Shown piece after piece: positions 1 through 6,831 of a stretch of 34,783 nucleotides of DNA. Numbering within the stretch: position 1 is the stretch's first letter; each line of letters begins with the position of its first letter. Where the stretch lies: the NCBI GenBank assembly GCA_902550805.1, contig CACDAL010000011.1:1-34783 (forward strand), given 5' to 3'. The translations under genes and the position numbers were made by a program. This DNA is from an uncultured Pelagibacteraceae bacterium (GTDB lineage: Bacteria; Pseudomonadota; Alphaproteobacteria; Pelagibacterales; Pelagibacteraceae). Below the pieces are notes generated by a model. The model was given only the letters and a program-made list of their open reading frames with translations. It did not search any database and had not been told where the DNA came from.

Positions 1-318
1 TATGATTCTTATCCTGTGTCAAAATTTCATTCTTTAATTATTCCCAAGAGGCATATTAAAAATTATTATGATTTAACTAATGATGAATTATTAGCTTGTC
101 ACGATCTGATTAAAAAAATTAAAAATAGAATAAAATCTGATGATGTTTCAGTATCAGGTTTCAATATTGGAAATAATTCTGGAAAATCAGCTGGTCAATC
201 AATACTTCACTGCCACATTCATTTGATTCCTAGAAGAGAAGGAGATGTTGAGAATCCTCAAGGTGGTGTAAGAGGTGTCATTCCCTCTAAACAACATTAT
301 ACTCGTAAAACTAAATAA
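1..318 (+). CDS. HIT family hydrolase, 5' end missing
   Basis: The reading frame is open from base 1 and has no start inside the window, so the gene begins upstream. The visible 105 residues start YDSYPVSKFHSLIIPKRH, the usual strand before the HIT core, and include the histidine triad in LHCHIHLIPRR, with the middle His acting as nucleophile in the family. Members are small cytoplasmic nucleotide hydrolases or transferases acting on adenylated compounds such as AMP-lysine, AMP-NH2 or Ap4A; the substrate cannot be told here. A GTG at 16 is an internal valine rather than the start, because conserved family residues lie before it. The 97-base gap to aprM holds a possible promoter. The family call is firm, the substrate unknown. 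Confidence 0.85.
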   Translation, partial: YDSYPVSKFHSLIIPKRHIKNYYDLTNDELLACHDLIKKIKNRIKSDDVSVSGFNIGNNSGKSAGQSILHCHIHLIPRREGDVENPQGGVRGVIPSKQHYTRKTK

Positions 319-326
319 AAACTAAG

Positions 327-352
327 TTATCCACACAATTAATGTCTATAAT
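327..352 (+). promoter_or_regulatory. Possible sigma-70 promoter of the apr operon
   Basis: A perfect TATAAT lies at 347-352, about 64 bases before the preferred aprM start. The -35 region is poor (GTTATC or TTATCC near 327-333), so the call rests on the -10 alone. The first plausible transcript base would be near 359. Confidence 0.35.
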
Positions 353-415
353 GCACTGTTGATCTATTTTAATAAGTGTACTAAAAAACATTTTCAAAAA
401 GGGAGACAAATCAGA

Positions 416-1216
416 GTGATATCAACCAATCCATTTTCGGTGCTAGCAGAGACTGTTCCGCCACTTTTTATGCAATGGTTTGTTATTGTCATGGCAGTAC
501 TAGTGATTGCAGGAACTCTTTTAGACATCATTCATAAAAAGAATGTTAAGTATTTTTTTGAAAACGCAAAAAAAGCAAAATTATCTGCTAAAAAAACTTT
601 AAGTTATGGTGAGAAAATATCTGTAATTTCCAAAACTATTGTTAGTGATATTGCTACTACATCCGAATTAGGAGCTGGAAAAAGAAGAGCAGCACATCTT
701 CTTGGTATGTATGGAACTATTTTATTTTGGATTGGTTCAGCAGTAATGATTTTTTGTTATTCAAGTCCATCCTCAGAGACTCCATCAGTATGGCCAATTA
801 TCTGGCACGCAGGTGCTATAATGACGATATTAGGTGGATCATGGTTTTGGTTTTTTTTAAGAGTAGATGTTTATTCTGAAGCTCAACCTTGGTACAGAAT
901 TATTAAAGCAGACTTATTTGTACTTGCGCTTATTGCAACTTCTTTATTTGGATTAATTTGGTCTTATTTACAATCGTTGAATTTAAATGACAGATGGGAT
1001 GATAAAGTATTTTTAGTTCTATTTATTGTATCTAACCTAATATTATTTGGTGGAGTATATTGGTCTAAATTTGCACACATGTTTTATAAACCTGGGGCAG
1101 CAATTCAAAAAAATTTAGCAGAAGCTGATGGATCAAGAGACAATCTTCCTCCAGAATCGGAAGCACCAGAACAATTTGGAAAAGGAATAAAAAGAGAAGA
1201 GCCAAAACATTATTAA
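416..1216 (+). CDS. aprM: AprM-like membrane anchor of adenylylsulfate reductase
   Basis: Predicted integral membrane protein placed directly upstream of aprBA. AprM is known in some sulfur oxidisers and SAR11-type bacteria as the proposed quinone-linked anchor used in place of QmoABC. I start it at GTG 416 (266 aa), because GGGAG at 401-405 sits 10 bases upstream; a longer frame from TTG 359 has no ribosome site. Five hydrophobic helices are visible, starting around FMQWFVIVMAVLVIAG, with histidines near helix ends (AAHLLG, IWHAG, FAHMF) that could bind heme b. The C-terminal tail is charged and probably cytoplasmic. The gap to aprB is 29 bases. The role as electron acceptor from AprBA is inferred from synteny; there is no obvious enzyme motif. 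Confidence 0.75.
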   Translation: MISTNPFSVLAETVPPLFMQWFVIVMAVLVIAGTLLDIIHKKNVKYFFENAKKAKLSAKKTLSYGEKISVISKTIVSDIATTSELGAGKRRAAHLLGMYGTILFWIGSAVMIFCYSSPSSETPSVWPIIWHAGAIMTILGGSWFWFFLRVDVYSEAQPWYRIIKADLFVLALIATSLFGLIWSYLQSLNLNDRWDDKVFLVLFIVSNLILFGGVYWSKFAHMFYKPGAAIQKNLAEADGSRDNLPPESEAPEQFGKGIKREEPKHY

Positions 1217-1245
1217 TATGATACTGAAAGGAAAAAAATAAAATT

Positions 1246-1716
1246 ATGTCAACTTTTGTATACATGACCAGATGTGATGGATGTGGACACTGTGTAGATA
1301 TTTGTCCTTCTGATATCATGCATATAGATGAAACTATTAGACGAGCAAAGAATATAGAACCAAACTTTTGCTGGGAATGTTACTCATGTGTTAAGGCTTG
1401 CCCTAATCATGCTATTGATGTTCGTGGCTATGCTGATTTTGCGCCAATGGGACATAGTGTAAGAGTTAGAAGAGAAGAGGAAAAAGGAACTATATCTTGG
1501 AAAATAAAATTTAGGAATGGAACTGAAAAAGATTTTGTATCTCCAATTACAACAAAACCTTGGGGTAAATTTATTCCAAAACTTGCTGATGGCGAAAAAC
1601 CTAATCAAGGAGAAATAAATTCTCAAATTCTTTATTCAGAACCAGAGGGTTTAAATACAAACAAAGAATTACCAAAAGTAGAAAAAAGTGCATTTAAAAA
1701 AGGAGTTTATTATTAA
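1246..1716 (+). CDS. aprB: Adenylylsulfate reductase beta subunit, 2x[4Fe-4S]
   Basis: 156-aa iron-sulfur subunit that carries electrons between the FAD in AprA and the membrane partner. Two ferredoxin-type cysteine clusters are seen: C10, C13, C16, C20 (CDGCGHCVDICP) and C42, C45, C48, C52 (CWECYSCVKACP). The rest is the long C-terminal extension typical of AprB, which wraps around AprA. Length matches the family. The ATG of aprA shares its first base with the TAA of aprB (TAATG at 1714-1718), indicating translational coupling. It acts in the cytoplasm at the membrane face. The direction (sulfite oxidation rather than APS reduction) cannot be read from this subunit and is inferred from the neighbours. 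Confidence 0.93.
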   Translation: MSTFVYMTRCDGCGHCVDICPSDIMHIDETIRRAKNIEPNFCWECYSCVKACPNHAIDVRGYADFAPMGHSVRVRREEEKGTISWKIKFRNGTEKDFVSPITTKPWGKFIPKLADGEKPNQGEINSQILYSEPEGLNTNKELPKVEKSAFKKGVYY

Positions 1717-3572
1717 TGGCCAGAAAAACAGTATTAGAGGATTGTGATATTTTAGTTGTAGGCGGAGGTATGGCTGGAACAGGTGCAGCTTTTGAAGCTA
1801 GGCACTGGGGTAGAGATTTAAAAATAATTTGCGTTGAAAAAGCAAATATTGACAGAAGTGGAGCTGTGGCTCAGGGTCTTTATGCAATAAACTGCTATAT
1901 GGGTATGCAATGGGATGAAAATCAACCCGAAGATCATGTGAGATATGCTCGTAATGATCTAATGGGTATGGTGAGAGAAGATCTTGGTTATGATATGGCT
2001 CGTCATGTTGACTCAACGGTACATATGTTTGATGAGTGGGGATTGCCTATGATGAAAAACGAAAAAACTGGTCGTTATTTAAGAGAAGGCAAATGGCAAA
2101 TAATGATACATGGTGAAAGTTATAAACCAATTGTTGCCGAAGCTGCAAAAAAATCTGCTGACAAAATATACAATAGAATTATGATTACTCATCTGCTTAT
2201 GGATGAAACAAAAGAGAATAGAGTGGGTGGAGCTGTAGGATTCAACATGAGAACAGGTGACTACCATGTATTTAGAGCAAAAACAGTAATAGTTGCTGCT
2301 GGTGGTGCATCTCACATATTTAAACCAAGAGCTGTAGGAGAAGGAATGGGTAGAACTTGGTACGCACCATGGAGCAATGGCTCAGCTTATGCTTTACCAA
2401 TTGCTGTTGGTGCCAAAATGACTCAAATGGAAAACAGAATTGTGTTATGTAGATTTAAAGATGGATATGGTCCAGTTGGAGCTTATTTCTTACACTTAAA
2501 AACTTATACCCAAAATGCCAATGGAGAAAATTATGAAAAAAAATGGTATGACCATACAAAAGAAATGGTTGGTGAATATATTGATCATCACCCAACACCA
2601 ACTTGTTTGCGTAATCATGCCTTTATTCAAGAAACAATGGCTGGTGGCGGACCAATTCACATGGTTACTACAGAAGCATTTCAAGATCCTCATTTAGAAA
2701 CAGTTGGATGGGAAAATTTTCTAGGAATGACAGTTGGACAGGCAGTAGTATGGGCATCGCAAAATATTGATCCAAAATACACTAATCCTGAACTAACTAC
2801 ATCAGAACCATATGTTATGGGTTCACACGCGACTTGCTCAGGTGCATGGGTGAGCGGACCAGAAGATCTTTCACCTCCAGAATATTTTTGGGGATATAAT
2901 AGAATGTTAACTGTAGAAGGTCTTTTTGGAGCAGGAGATACAGTAGGAGGAAGTGCACATAAATTCTCATCAGGGTCATTTACAGAAGGAAGATTAGCCG
3001 CAAAAGCAGCTGTTAAATATATTGAGGATAAAAAAGCCACAGACATAAAAGTAAGTGATAAGCAATGTGAAGATTTTAAAGAAATTATATTTAAACCATT
3101 AGAGAATTATACTGTCGGTAGAAATGAAATTACTGGAGGAACGGTTTCTCCAAGTTATATATCTCCAATCCAAGGTCTTCAAAGACTTCAAAGAATTATG
3201 GATGAATATGTAGGTGGTATTGCTACCAACTACATGACTAATGCCAATATGCTTAAAAGAGGGCTAGAGTTATTAGAATGGCTACAAGAAGATTTAGAAA
3301 ATGTTGGTGCTGAGGACTATCACCAACTAATGAGAGCTTGGGAGCTAAAACATCGAGCTCTTACTTCACAGTGCGTAACAGAGCATACGATGTTCCGTGA
3401 AGAAACTCGTTGGCCAGGCTATTATTACAGAGGTGATCATATAAAGCTAGATGACGAAAATTGGCATTGTTTAACAGTATCAAGAAGAGATCCTAAAACT
3501 GGTAAGTTTACTCTAGAAAAAGTTCCTGTTTATCACATTGTAGATGAAAAAGAGAAAAAAGAAGCTTCTTAA
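1716..3572 (+). CDS. aprA: Adenylylsulfate reductase alpha subunit
   Basis: 618-aa flavoprotein that interconverts APS and sulfite plus AMP. The N-terminal dinucleotide-binding motif ILVVGGGMAGTGAA is at about residues 12-25. The substrate-binding loop RFKDGYGPVGA begins at R246, and the segment GGSAHKFSSGSFTEG has H415; these correspond to the family's active-site Arg and His. The C-terminal helical domain reads HRALTSQCVTEHTMFREETRWPGYYYR-like and is typical of AprA and other succinate-dehydrogenase-fold flavoproteins. Length is normal. It follows aprB with a one-base overlap. With suyAB, xsc and tauE next door, the likely physiological job is oxidation of sulfite released from sulfonates; no sat (ATP sulfurylase) is in the window to finish APS to sulfate. 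Confidence 0.95.
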   Translation: MARKTVLEDCDILVVGGGMAGTGAAFEARHWGRDLKIICVEKANIDRSGAVAQGLYAINCYMGMQWDENQPEDHVRYARNDLMGMVREDLGYDMARHVDSTVHMFDEWGLPMMKNEKTGRYLREGKWQIMIHGESYKPIVAEAAKKSADKIYNRIMITHLLMDETKENRVGGAVGFNMRTGDYHVFRAKTVIVAAGGASHIFKPRAVGEGMGRTWYAPWSNGSAYALPIAVGAKMTQMENRIVLCRFKDGYGPVGAYFLHLKTYTQNANGENYEKKWYDHTKEMVGEYIDHHPTPTCLRNHAFIQETMAGGGPIHMVTTEAFQDPHLETVGWENFLGMTVGQAVVWASQNIDPKYTNPELTTSEPYVMGSHATCSGAWVSGPEDLSPPEYFWGYNRMLTVEGLFGAGDTVGGSAHKFSSGSFTEGRLAAKAAVKYIEDKKATDIKVSDKQCEDFKEIIFKPLENYTVGRNEITGGTVSPSYISPIQGLQRLQRIMDEYVGGIATNYMTNANMLKRGLELLEWLQEDLENVGAEDYHQLMRAWELKHRALTSQCVTEHTMFREETRWPGYYYRGDHIKLDDENWHCLTVSRRDPKTGKFTLEKVPVYHIVDEKEKKEAS

Positions 3573-3589
3573 GATATAATATCAAATTA

Positions 3590-3940
3590 ATGAGTATTAC
3601 AGACAAGTCTGATGATGAAATAATCAAAATTGCTGAACCAATTTGGGCTAATTTAGTAAAGTCATCAAATATAAAAGACTATGGTGGTTTTACTAAAGAT
3701 TTGTCATCTCAGATGCTTTACGGAGCTAATGAGGTTGAGTTAGGTAAACAATGGGCTAACAATGAACTAATATCAACATTATCAGAAGGATGTAAAGCTT
3801 TTGGATGTATTAGAAGAGGTTTGTATGTTACGGTACTGTATAAGCAGACAAGCACCAAGATACCAGGAGAGTTCTTGGGTCGACTCGTTTTAGGAGACGA
3901 AGGAGATATAATTAAAGTTTTTGGAGCCACAATATTTTAA
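3590..3940 (+). CDS. Uncharacterised 116-aa protein following aprA
   Basis: I do not recognise a family. The product is a small soluble protein without signal peptide or membrane segment. It has an acidic N-terminus, a middle NELISTLSEGCKAFGCIRR with two cysteines four residues apart (CKAFGC), and a beta-rich C-terminus ending KVFGATIF. It lies 17 bases after aprA on the same strand, so cotranscription with aprMBA is likely and a role in AprBA maturation, electron transfer or sulfur handling is conceivable but unproven. Codon and base usage look like the neighbours. The start is ATG after TTAA; no strong ribosome-binding site is visible. The gene is very likely real because of its position and coding character. 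Confidence 0.75.
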   Translation: MSITDKSDDEIIKIAEPIWANLVKSSNIKDYGGFTKDLSSQMLYGANEVELGKQWANNELISTLSEGCKAFGCIRRGLYVTVLYKQTSTKIPGEFLGRLVLGDEGDIIKVFGATIF

Positions 3941-3951
3941 AATATTTTTTT
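3931..3951 (+). terminator. Weak AT-only hairpin with T tract
   Basis: AATATTTTAAAATATT at 3931-3946 is a perfect palindrome that can fold into a short stem and is followed by a run of T to 3951. It spans the stop codon of the 116-aa gene. The stem lacks GC pairs, so it would be weak, but it is placed where the apr transcript could end. Confidence 0.3.
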
Positions 3952-4005
3952 AATTTTTATTAAAATCTACTTGCAAAATATTTAAACTGGGTGTACTTGG
4001 CATCT

Positions 4006-4152
4006 ATGTTTAACAAATTTGAAAAAAATATTAAAACTTACGTTAAACAAATCCCAAATTTTCAAACAATAATTAGCACTAAATCAGCTATATATTTTGG
4101 TTTAACTGCTTATTGGGGTGTTATTATTTTTGGAACGATTTTTAATATTTAA
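4006..4152 (+). CDS. Possible 48-aa single-span membrane protein
   Basis: An ATG-initiated frame in the 256-base space between the aprA-linked gene and tauE. It encodes a basic N-terminal half (MFNKFEKNIKTYVKQIP) and a hydrophobic C-terminal helix (IYFGLTAYWGVIIFGTIF). The arrangement of a short amphipathic arm plus one membrane span is typical of small membrane proteins, and the frame otherwise fills an unusually large gap for this genome. An in-frame GTG at 3991 would add five residues. No clear ribosome-binding site is seen for either start, so this is a candidate rather than a certain gene. No family is recognised. Confidence 0.45.
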   Translation: MFNKFEKNIKTYVKQIPNFQTIISTKSAIYFGLTAYWGVIIFGTIFNI

Positions 4153-4196
4153 TCAAATAGTTGACATTAATATTCTATAAGAATAGTTAGGAGCAT

Positions 4197-5279
4197 ATGG
4201 AATATTTTCTTCCAATAGCAGAAGTATATGTAAACCTTCCGTTAATTTTTATTCTTAGCTTAGTTGTTGGAGTTCTTTCAGGCTTATTTGGTGTAGGTGG
4301 TGGTTTTTTAATGACTCCATTTTTAATTTTTTTAGGCATTCCTCCAGCTTATGCTGTCCCCAATGAAGCCAATAATATTCTAGGAACATCAATATCAGGA
4401 TCTACCACACATTATCTAAAAGGTACTTTAGATTATAAAATGGGATTAATGATTGTTATAGGAGGAGCGATTGGAACAATTTTAGGTATTATTACTTTTT
4501 CTTATTTTAAAGATATAGGTAAAATTAATATCGTTATTTCATTAGCCTATATGTATATTTTAGCAATTATTGGCACAATAATGTTAGTTCAAGGAATTAG
4601 CGAAATAGATAGAGCTAGAAGAAAAATAACAATAAAGAAAAAACTCCATTCGCACTATTGGATACACGGTCTTCCATTTAGAATGAGATTTAAGAAATCA
4701 AAATTATATGAAAGTGTATTTACACCAATCATAATAGGTCTCTTAGTTGGTTATCTCGCAGCTATAATGGGTATTGGTGGAGCTTTTATTTTAGTTCCTG
4801 CAATGATTTACATTATTGGTATGCCAACTAAACTTATCCCAGGCACTTCATTATTTGTTACTATTTTTGTAAGTGCAATAGTAACAGTTCTTCACGCTTT
4901 TCACTATGGATCAATTGATCTTATGCTTGTTATGGTTTTAATTCTAGGTTCTATTTTAGGTGTACAGATAGGTCAAAAAATTGGTGAAAAATTTGATAGT
5001 TCTCAGTTTAAAACAATTTTAGCAATTTTATTATTACTTGTTGGTATAGCTATTGCTTACGATGCTTTTTTTGCAGAAAAAACAATTAGAATGGTATCTG
5101 ACAGTAATGGAATTAAATCACTAAGTCCATTTGCAAAATTTATTAAAGATATTTCTATAAATGCTCCAATTATTTATGGAATATTCTCTATAGGTTTGGC
5201 ACTTGTGCTTGGTGTTGGTGCTGCAATTATTAGAAAAATTATTTCTGATTTTAGAAAAAAAGCTAAACAAGCTTCTTAA
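4197..5279 (+). CDS. TauE/SafE family sulfite or organosulfur exporter
   Basis: 360-aa polytopic inner-membrane protein with the two-repeat TauE/SafE architecture: the glycine-rich motif GLFGVGGGFLMTP opens the first half and IMGIGGAFILVPAM opens the second, separated by a basic cytoplasmic loop (RARRKITIKKK and MRFKKSK). Members export sulfite, sulfoacetate or related anions. AGGAG at 4189-4193 is well spaced for ATG 4197. A perfect TTGACA at 4161-4166 lies upstream, but no good -10 follows at normal spacing. It converges with suyB with only two bases between stop codons. Position between apr and suy/xsc argues for relief of sulfite produced by sulfonate breakdown; the exact substrate is inferred. 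Confidence 0.88.
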   Translation: MEYFLPIAEVYVNLPLIFILSLVVGVLSGLFGVGGGFLMTPFLIFLGIPPAYAVPNEANNILGTSISGSTTHYLKGTLDYKMGLMIVIGGAIGTILGIITFSYFKDIGKINIVISLAYMYILAIIGTIMLVQGISEIDRARRKITIKKKLHSHYWIHGLPFRMRFKKSKLYESVFTPIIIGLLVGYLAAIMGIGGAFILVPAMIYIIGMPTKLIPGTSLFVTIFVSAIVTVLHAFHYGSIDLMLVMVLILGSILGVQIGQKIGEKFDSSQFKTILAILLLLVGIAIAYDAFFAEKTIRMVSDSNGIKSLSPFAKFIKDISINAPIIYGIFSIGLALVLGVGAAIIRKIISDFRKKAKQAS

Positions 5280-5281
5280 AT

Positions 5282-6448
5282 TTAAGCACTTCTGTAAAGT
5301 TTTGTCATAATAAACTCTTTATGACCAAGTACTTCAGCACATGTTAAACGTCCACTAGCAGCCCGAATAGTAGTTTTTATTAATTCATCTCCAGCTTGAT
5401 CCATATTCATTTCTCTTTTTAAAATTTTTGAAACATCTAAATCAATATGTTCTTTCATATTAACAGCAGTGCTGGGGTTACCTGTTAATTTCACTACAGG
5501 TTCAATTGCATTGCCAATAATATTACCTTGTCCAGTTGGAAACAAATGAATATTAAAACCTGCGGCAGCTTGTAAAGTTAAACATTCTCCTGCTGCAGAA
5601 GAAGTGTCCATAAAATATAATCCAGGGCCATTTTTTGGCTCTTCAGCTGGCGTTAATACATCGATGAATTTTCTTGATCCAATTTTTTGAAAATTTCCAA
5701 ATGCTTTTTCTTCAATTGTAGTAAGACCTCCGGCAATATTACCTGCTGTTGGTTGACTTTCTGAAAGATCATCAGTAGCTTCCTTAAGTATAAAATCGTT
5801 ATAATCACTCCATGTTTTCATAAATTTATCAGAAGCTTCTGGTGTGGCGCCTCTGGTAGCACAAACTTTCTCAGCTCCAGTTAACTCTGAAGTTTCTCCA
5901 AAGCAAAGATGCACTCCTAAGGGTTCTAGTTTATCCATTAAATTACCAACCGCTGGATTAGCCGCCATACCTGAAGTCGTATCAGATTCTCCACACTTAA
6001 CAGATATCCATAAATCACTTAAAGGGCATTCTTCTCTTTGTTTCTCAGATGCCCATTGTGAAAATTCTTGTGCTTTTCTAGAAGCTTTCATTATAGTTTC
6101 AATATCACCAGCTCCTTCAATACTAAAACCTTCAACAGGTTTTCCTGTCGTTGCTATTGCATCAACAATTTTTTTAGTCCACTTCGGTTCTATGCCAATG
6201 ACAACACATGCTGCAACATTTGGATTTTTTCCGGTACCAATCATTGTGTCAAAAAATAATTCAAGGTCAGCACCAAATTGAAGTCTTCCATAAGCATGAG
6301 GTATAGCAAAAGTTCCTTTAATATTATTAGCAACCGCTTCTGCACAAGCATTAGAAATATCATCAACTGGTAGAATTACTACGTGATTTCTAGTTCCAAC
6401 TCTTTTGTTTTCTCTTTTATAACCTAAAAAACTTTCTGGAATTTTCAT
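5282..6448 (-). CDS. suyB: (2R)-sulfolactate sulfo-lyase, large subunit
   Basis: 388-aa member of the UxaA/GarD dehydratase C-terminal family. The opening [17 protein letters not shown] and later [30 protein letters not shown] and LFPTGQGN segments are hallmarks of this family, which eliminates water or sulfite from hydroxyacids. With SuyA it would convert (2R)-3-sulfolactate to pyruvate and sulfite in the cytoplasm. The small subunit is a separate gene ending 4 bases before this start, which matches suyAB as well as split altronate dehydratases. Sequence alone does not fully exclude a sugar-acid dehydratase; the adjoining xsc, tauE and apr genes favour the sulfonate role. No Suy-linked sulfolactate dehydrogenase (slcC/comC) is visible here. 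Confidence 0.82.
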   Translation of the reverse strand: MKIPESFLGYKRENKRVGTRNHVVILPVDDISNACAEAVANNIKGTFAIPHAYGRLQFGADLELFFDTMIGTGKNPNVAACVVIGIEPKWTKKIVDAIATTGKPVEGFSIEGAGDIETIMKASRKAQEFSQWASEKQREECPLSDLWISVKCGESDTTSGMAANPAVGNLMDKLEPLGVHLCFGETSELTGAEKVCATRGATPEASDKFMKTWSDYNDFILKEATDDLSESQPTAGNIAGGLTTIEEKAFGNFQKIGSRKFIDVLTPAEEPKNGPGLYFMDTSSAAGECLTLQAAAGFNIHLFPTGQGNIIGNAIEPVVKLTGNPSTAVNMKEHIDLDVSKILKREMNMDQAGDELIKTTIRAASGRLTCAEVLGHKEFIMTKLYRSA

Positions 6449-6452
6449 AAAA

Positions 6453-6740
6453 TTACCACTTCTTAGTTTTTACATTGTGAACATGAACATGTTCACCTTT
6501 TTTTATTGATTTAACTACTTTACCAATATCATGGCCATATTTGATAATTGTGTCACCTTCTTTAAAGTCAGTCATTGCTATTTTATGACCTAAAGGAATT
6601 TCATTTTTTGATTGTATTTGAACAGAACTATCATTTTCCATAACCCAACAGTTACAATCTTGATTTGGTATAATTTTTTCAATAACAACAACACCTACGT
6701 TGTCTTTTTCATCGTGAATTATAATATCTGTATTTGCCAT
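6453..6740 (-). CDS. suyA: (2R)-sulfolactate sulfo-lyase, small subunit
   Basis: Small SAF-domain subunit, 95 aa from ATG 6740. It shows [11 protein letters not shown] near the N-terminus, IPLGHKIAM in the middle and [14 protein letters not shown] at the end, all typical of the N-terminal module of UxaA-type dehydratases and of SuyA. A longer frame from TTG 6773 is possible but would start within a predicted -10 box, and the ATG start gives the usual SuyA length. No clear Shine-Dalgarno is seen before the ATG. It is followed by suyB after 4 bases and diverges from xsc. Confidence 0.82.
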   Translation of the reverse strand: MANTDIIIHDEKDNVGVVVIEKIIPNQDCNCWVMENDSSVQIQSKNEIPLGHKIAMTDFKEGDTIIKYGHDIGKVVKSIKKGEHVHVHNVKTKKW

Positions 6741-6773
6741 TGCGACGTATTCTTTGTTTGAAATTTTGAGCAA

Positions 6774-6801
6774 TTTATATATGAATTGATTTCTTTGACA
6801 A
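6774..6801 (-). promoter_or_regulatory. Predicted suyAB promoter in the suyA-xsc divergent region
   Basis: On the minus strand TTGTCA (6801-6796) is followed after 16 bases by TATAAA (6779-6774), each five of six matches to consensus. Transcription would begin near 6766, giving a leader of about 26 bases to suyA. The -35 overlaps TTGACA at 6795-6800 on the plus strand, which with TATTAA at 6817-6822 could serve xsc, although that would place the xsc start site downstream of its AAGG ribosome site. The two promoters would therefore compete for or share a regulator. Confidence 0.4.
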
Positions 6802-6831
6802 TTAAAAAATAAAATTTATTAAGGTTTTGAT

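Noticed and set aside
359..415. Longer aprM start at TTG 359
   Set aside because: It has no ribosome-binding site and lies at the presumed transcription start; GTG 416 has GGGAG at proper spacing.
1065..1319. Minus-strand open frame over the aprM end and aprB start
   Set aside because: It lies opposite two well-supported genes, has no family features, and is explained by the codon pattern of the plus-strand genes.
4161..4190. Full sigma-70 promoter for tauE from the perfect TTGACA at 4161
   Set aside because: No acceptable -10 occurs at 15-19 bases; the nearby TATAAG is only 9 bases away.
5844..6281. 145-codon plus-strand frame inside suyB
   Set aside because: It is antisense to conserved suyB sequence; the translation is low-complexity and has no domain.
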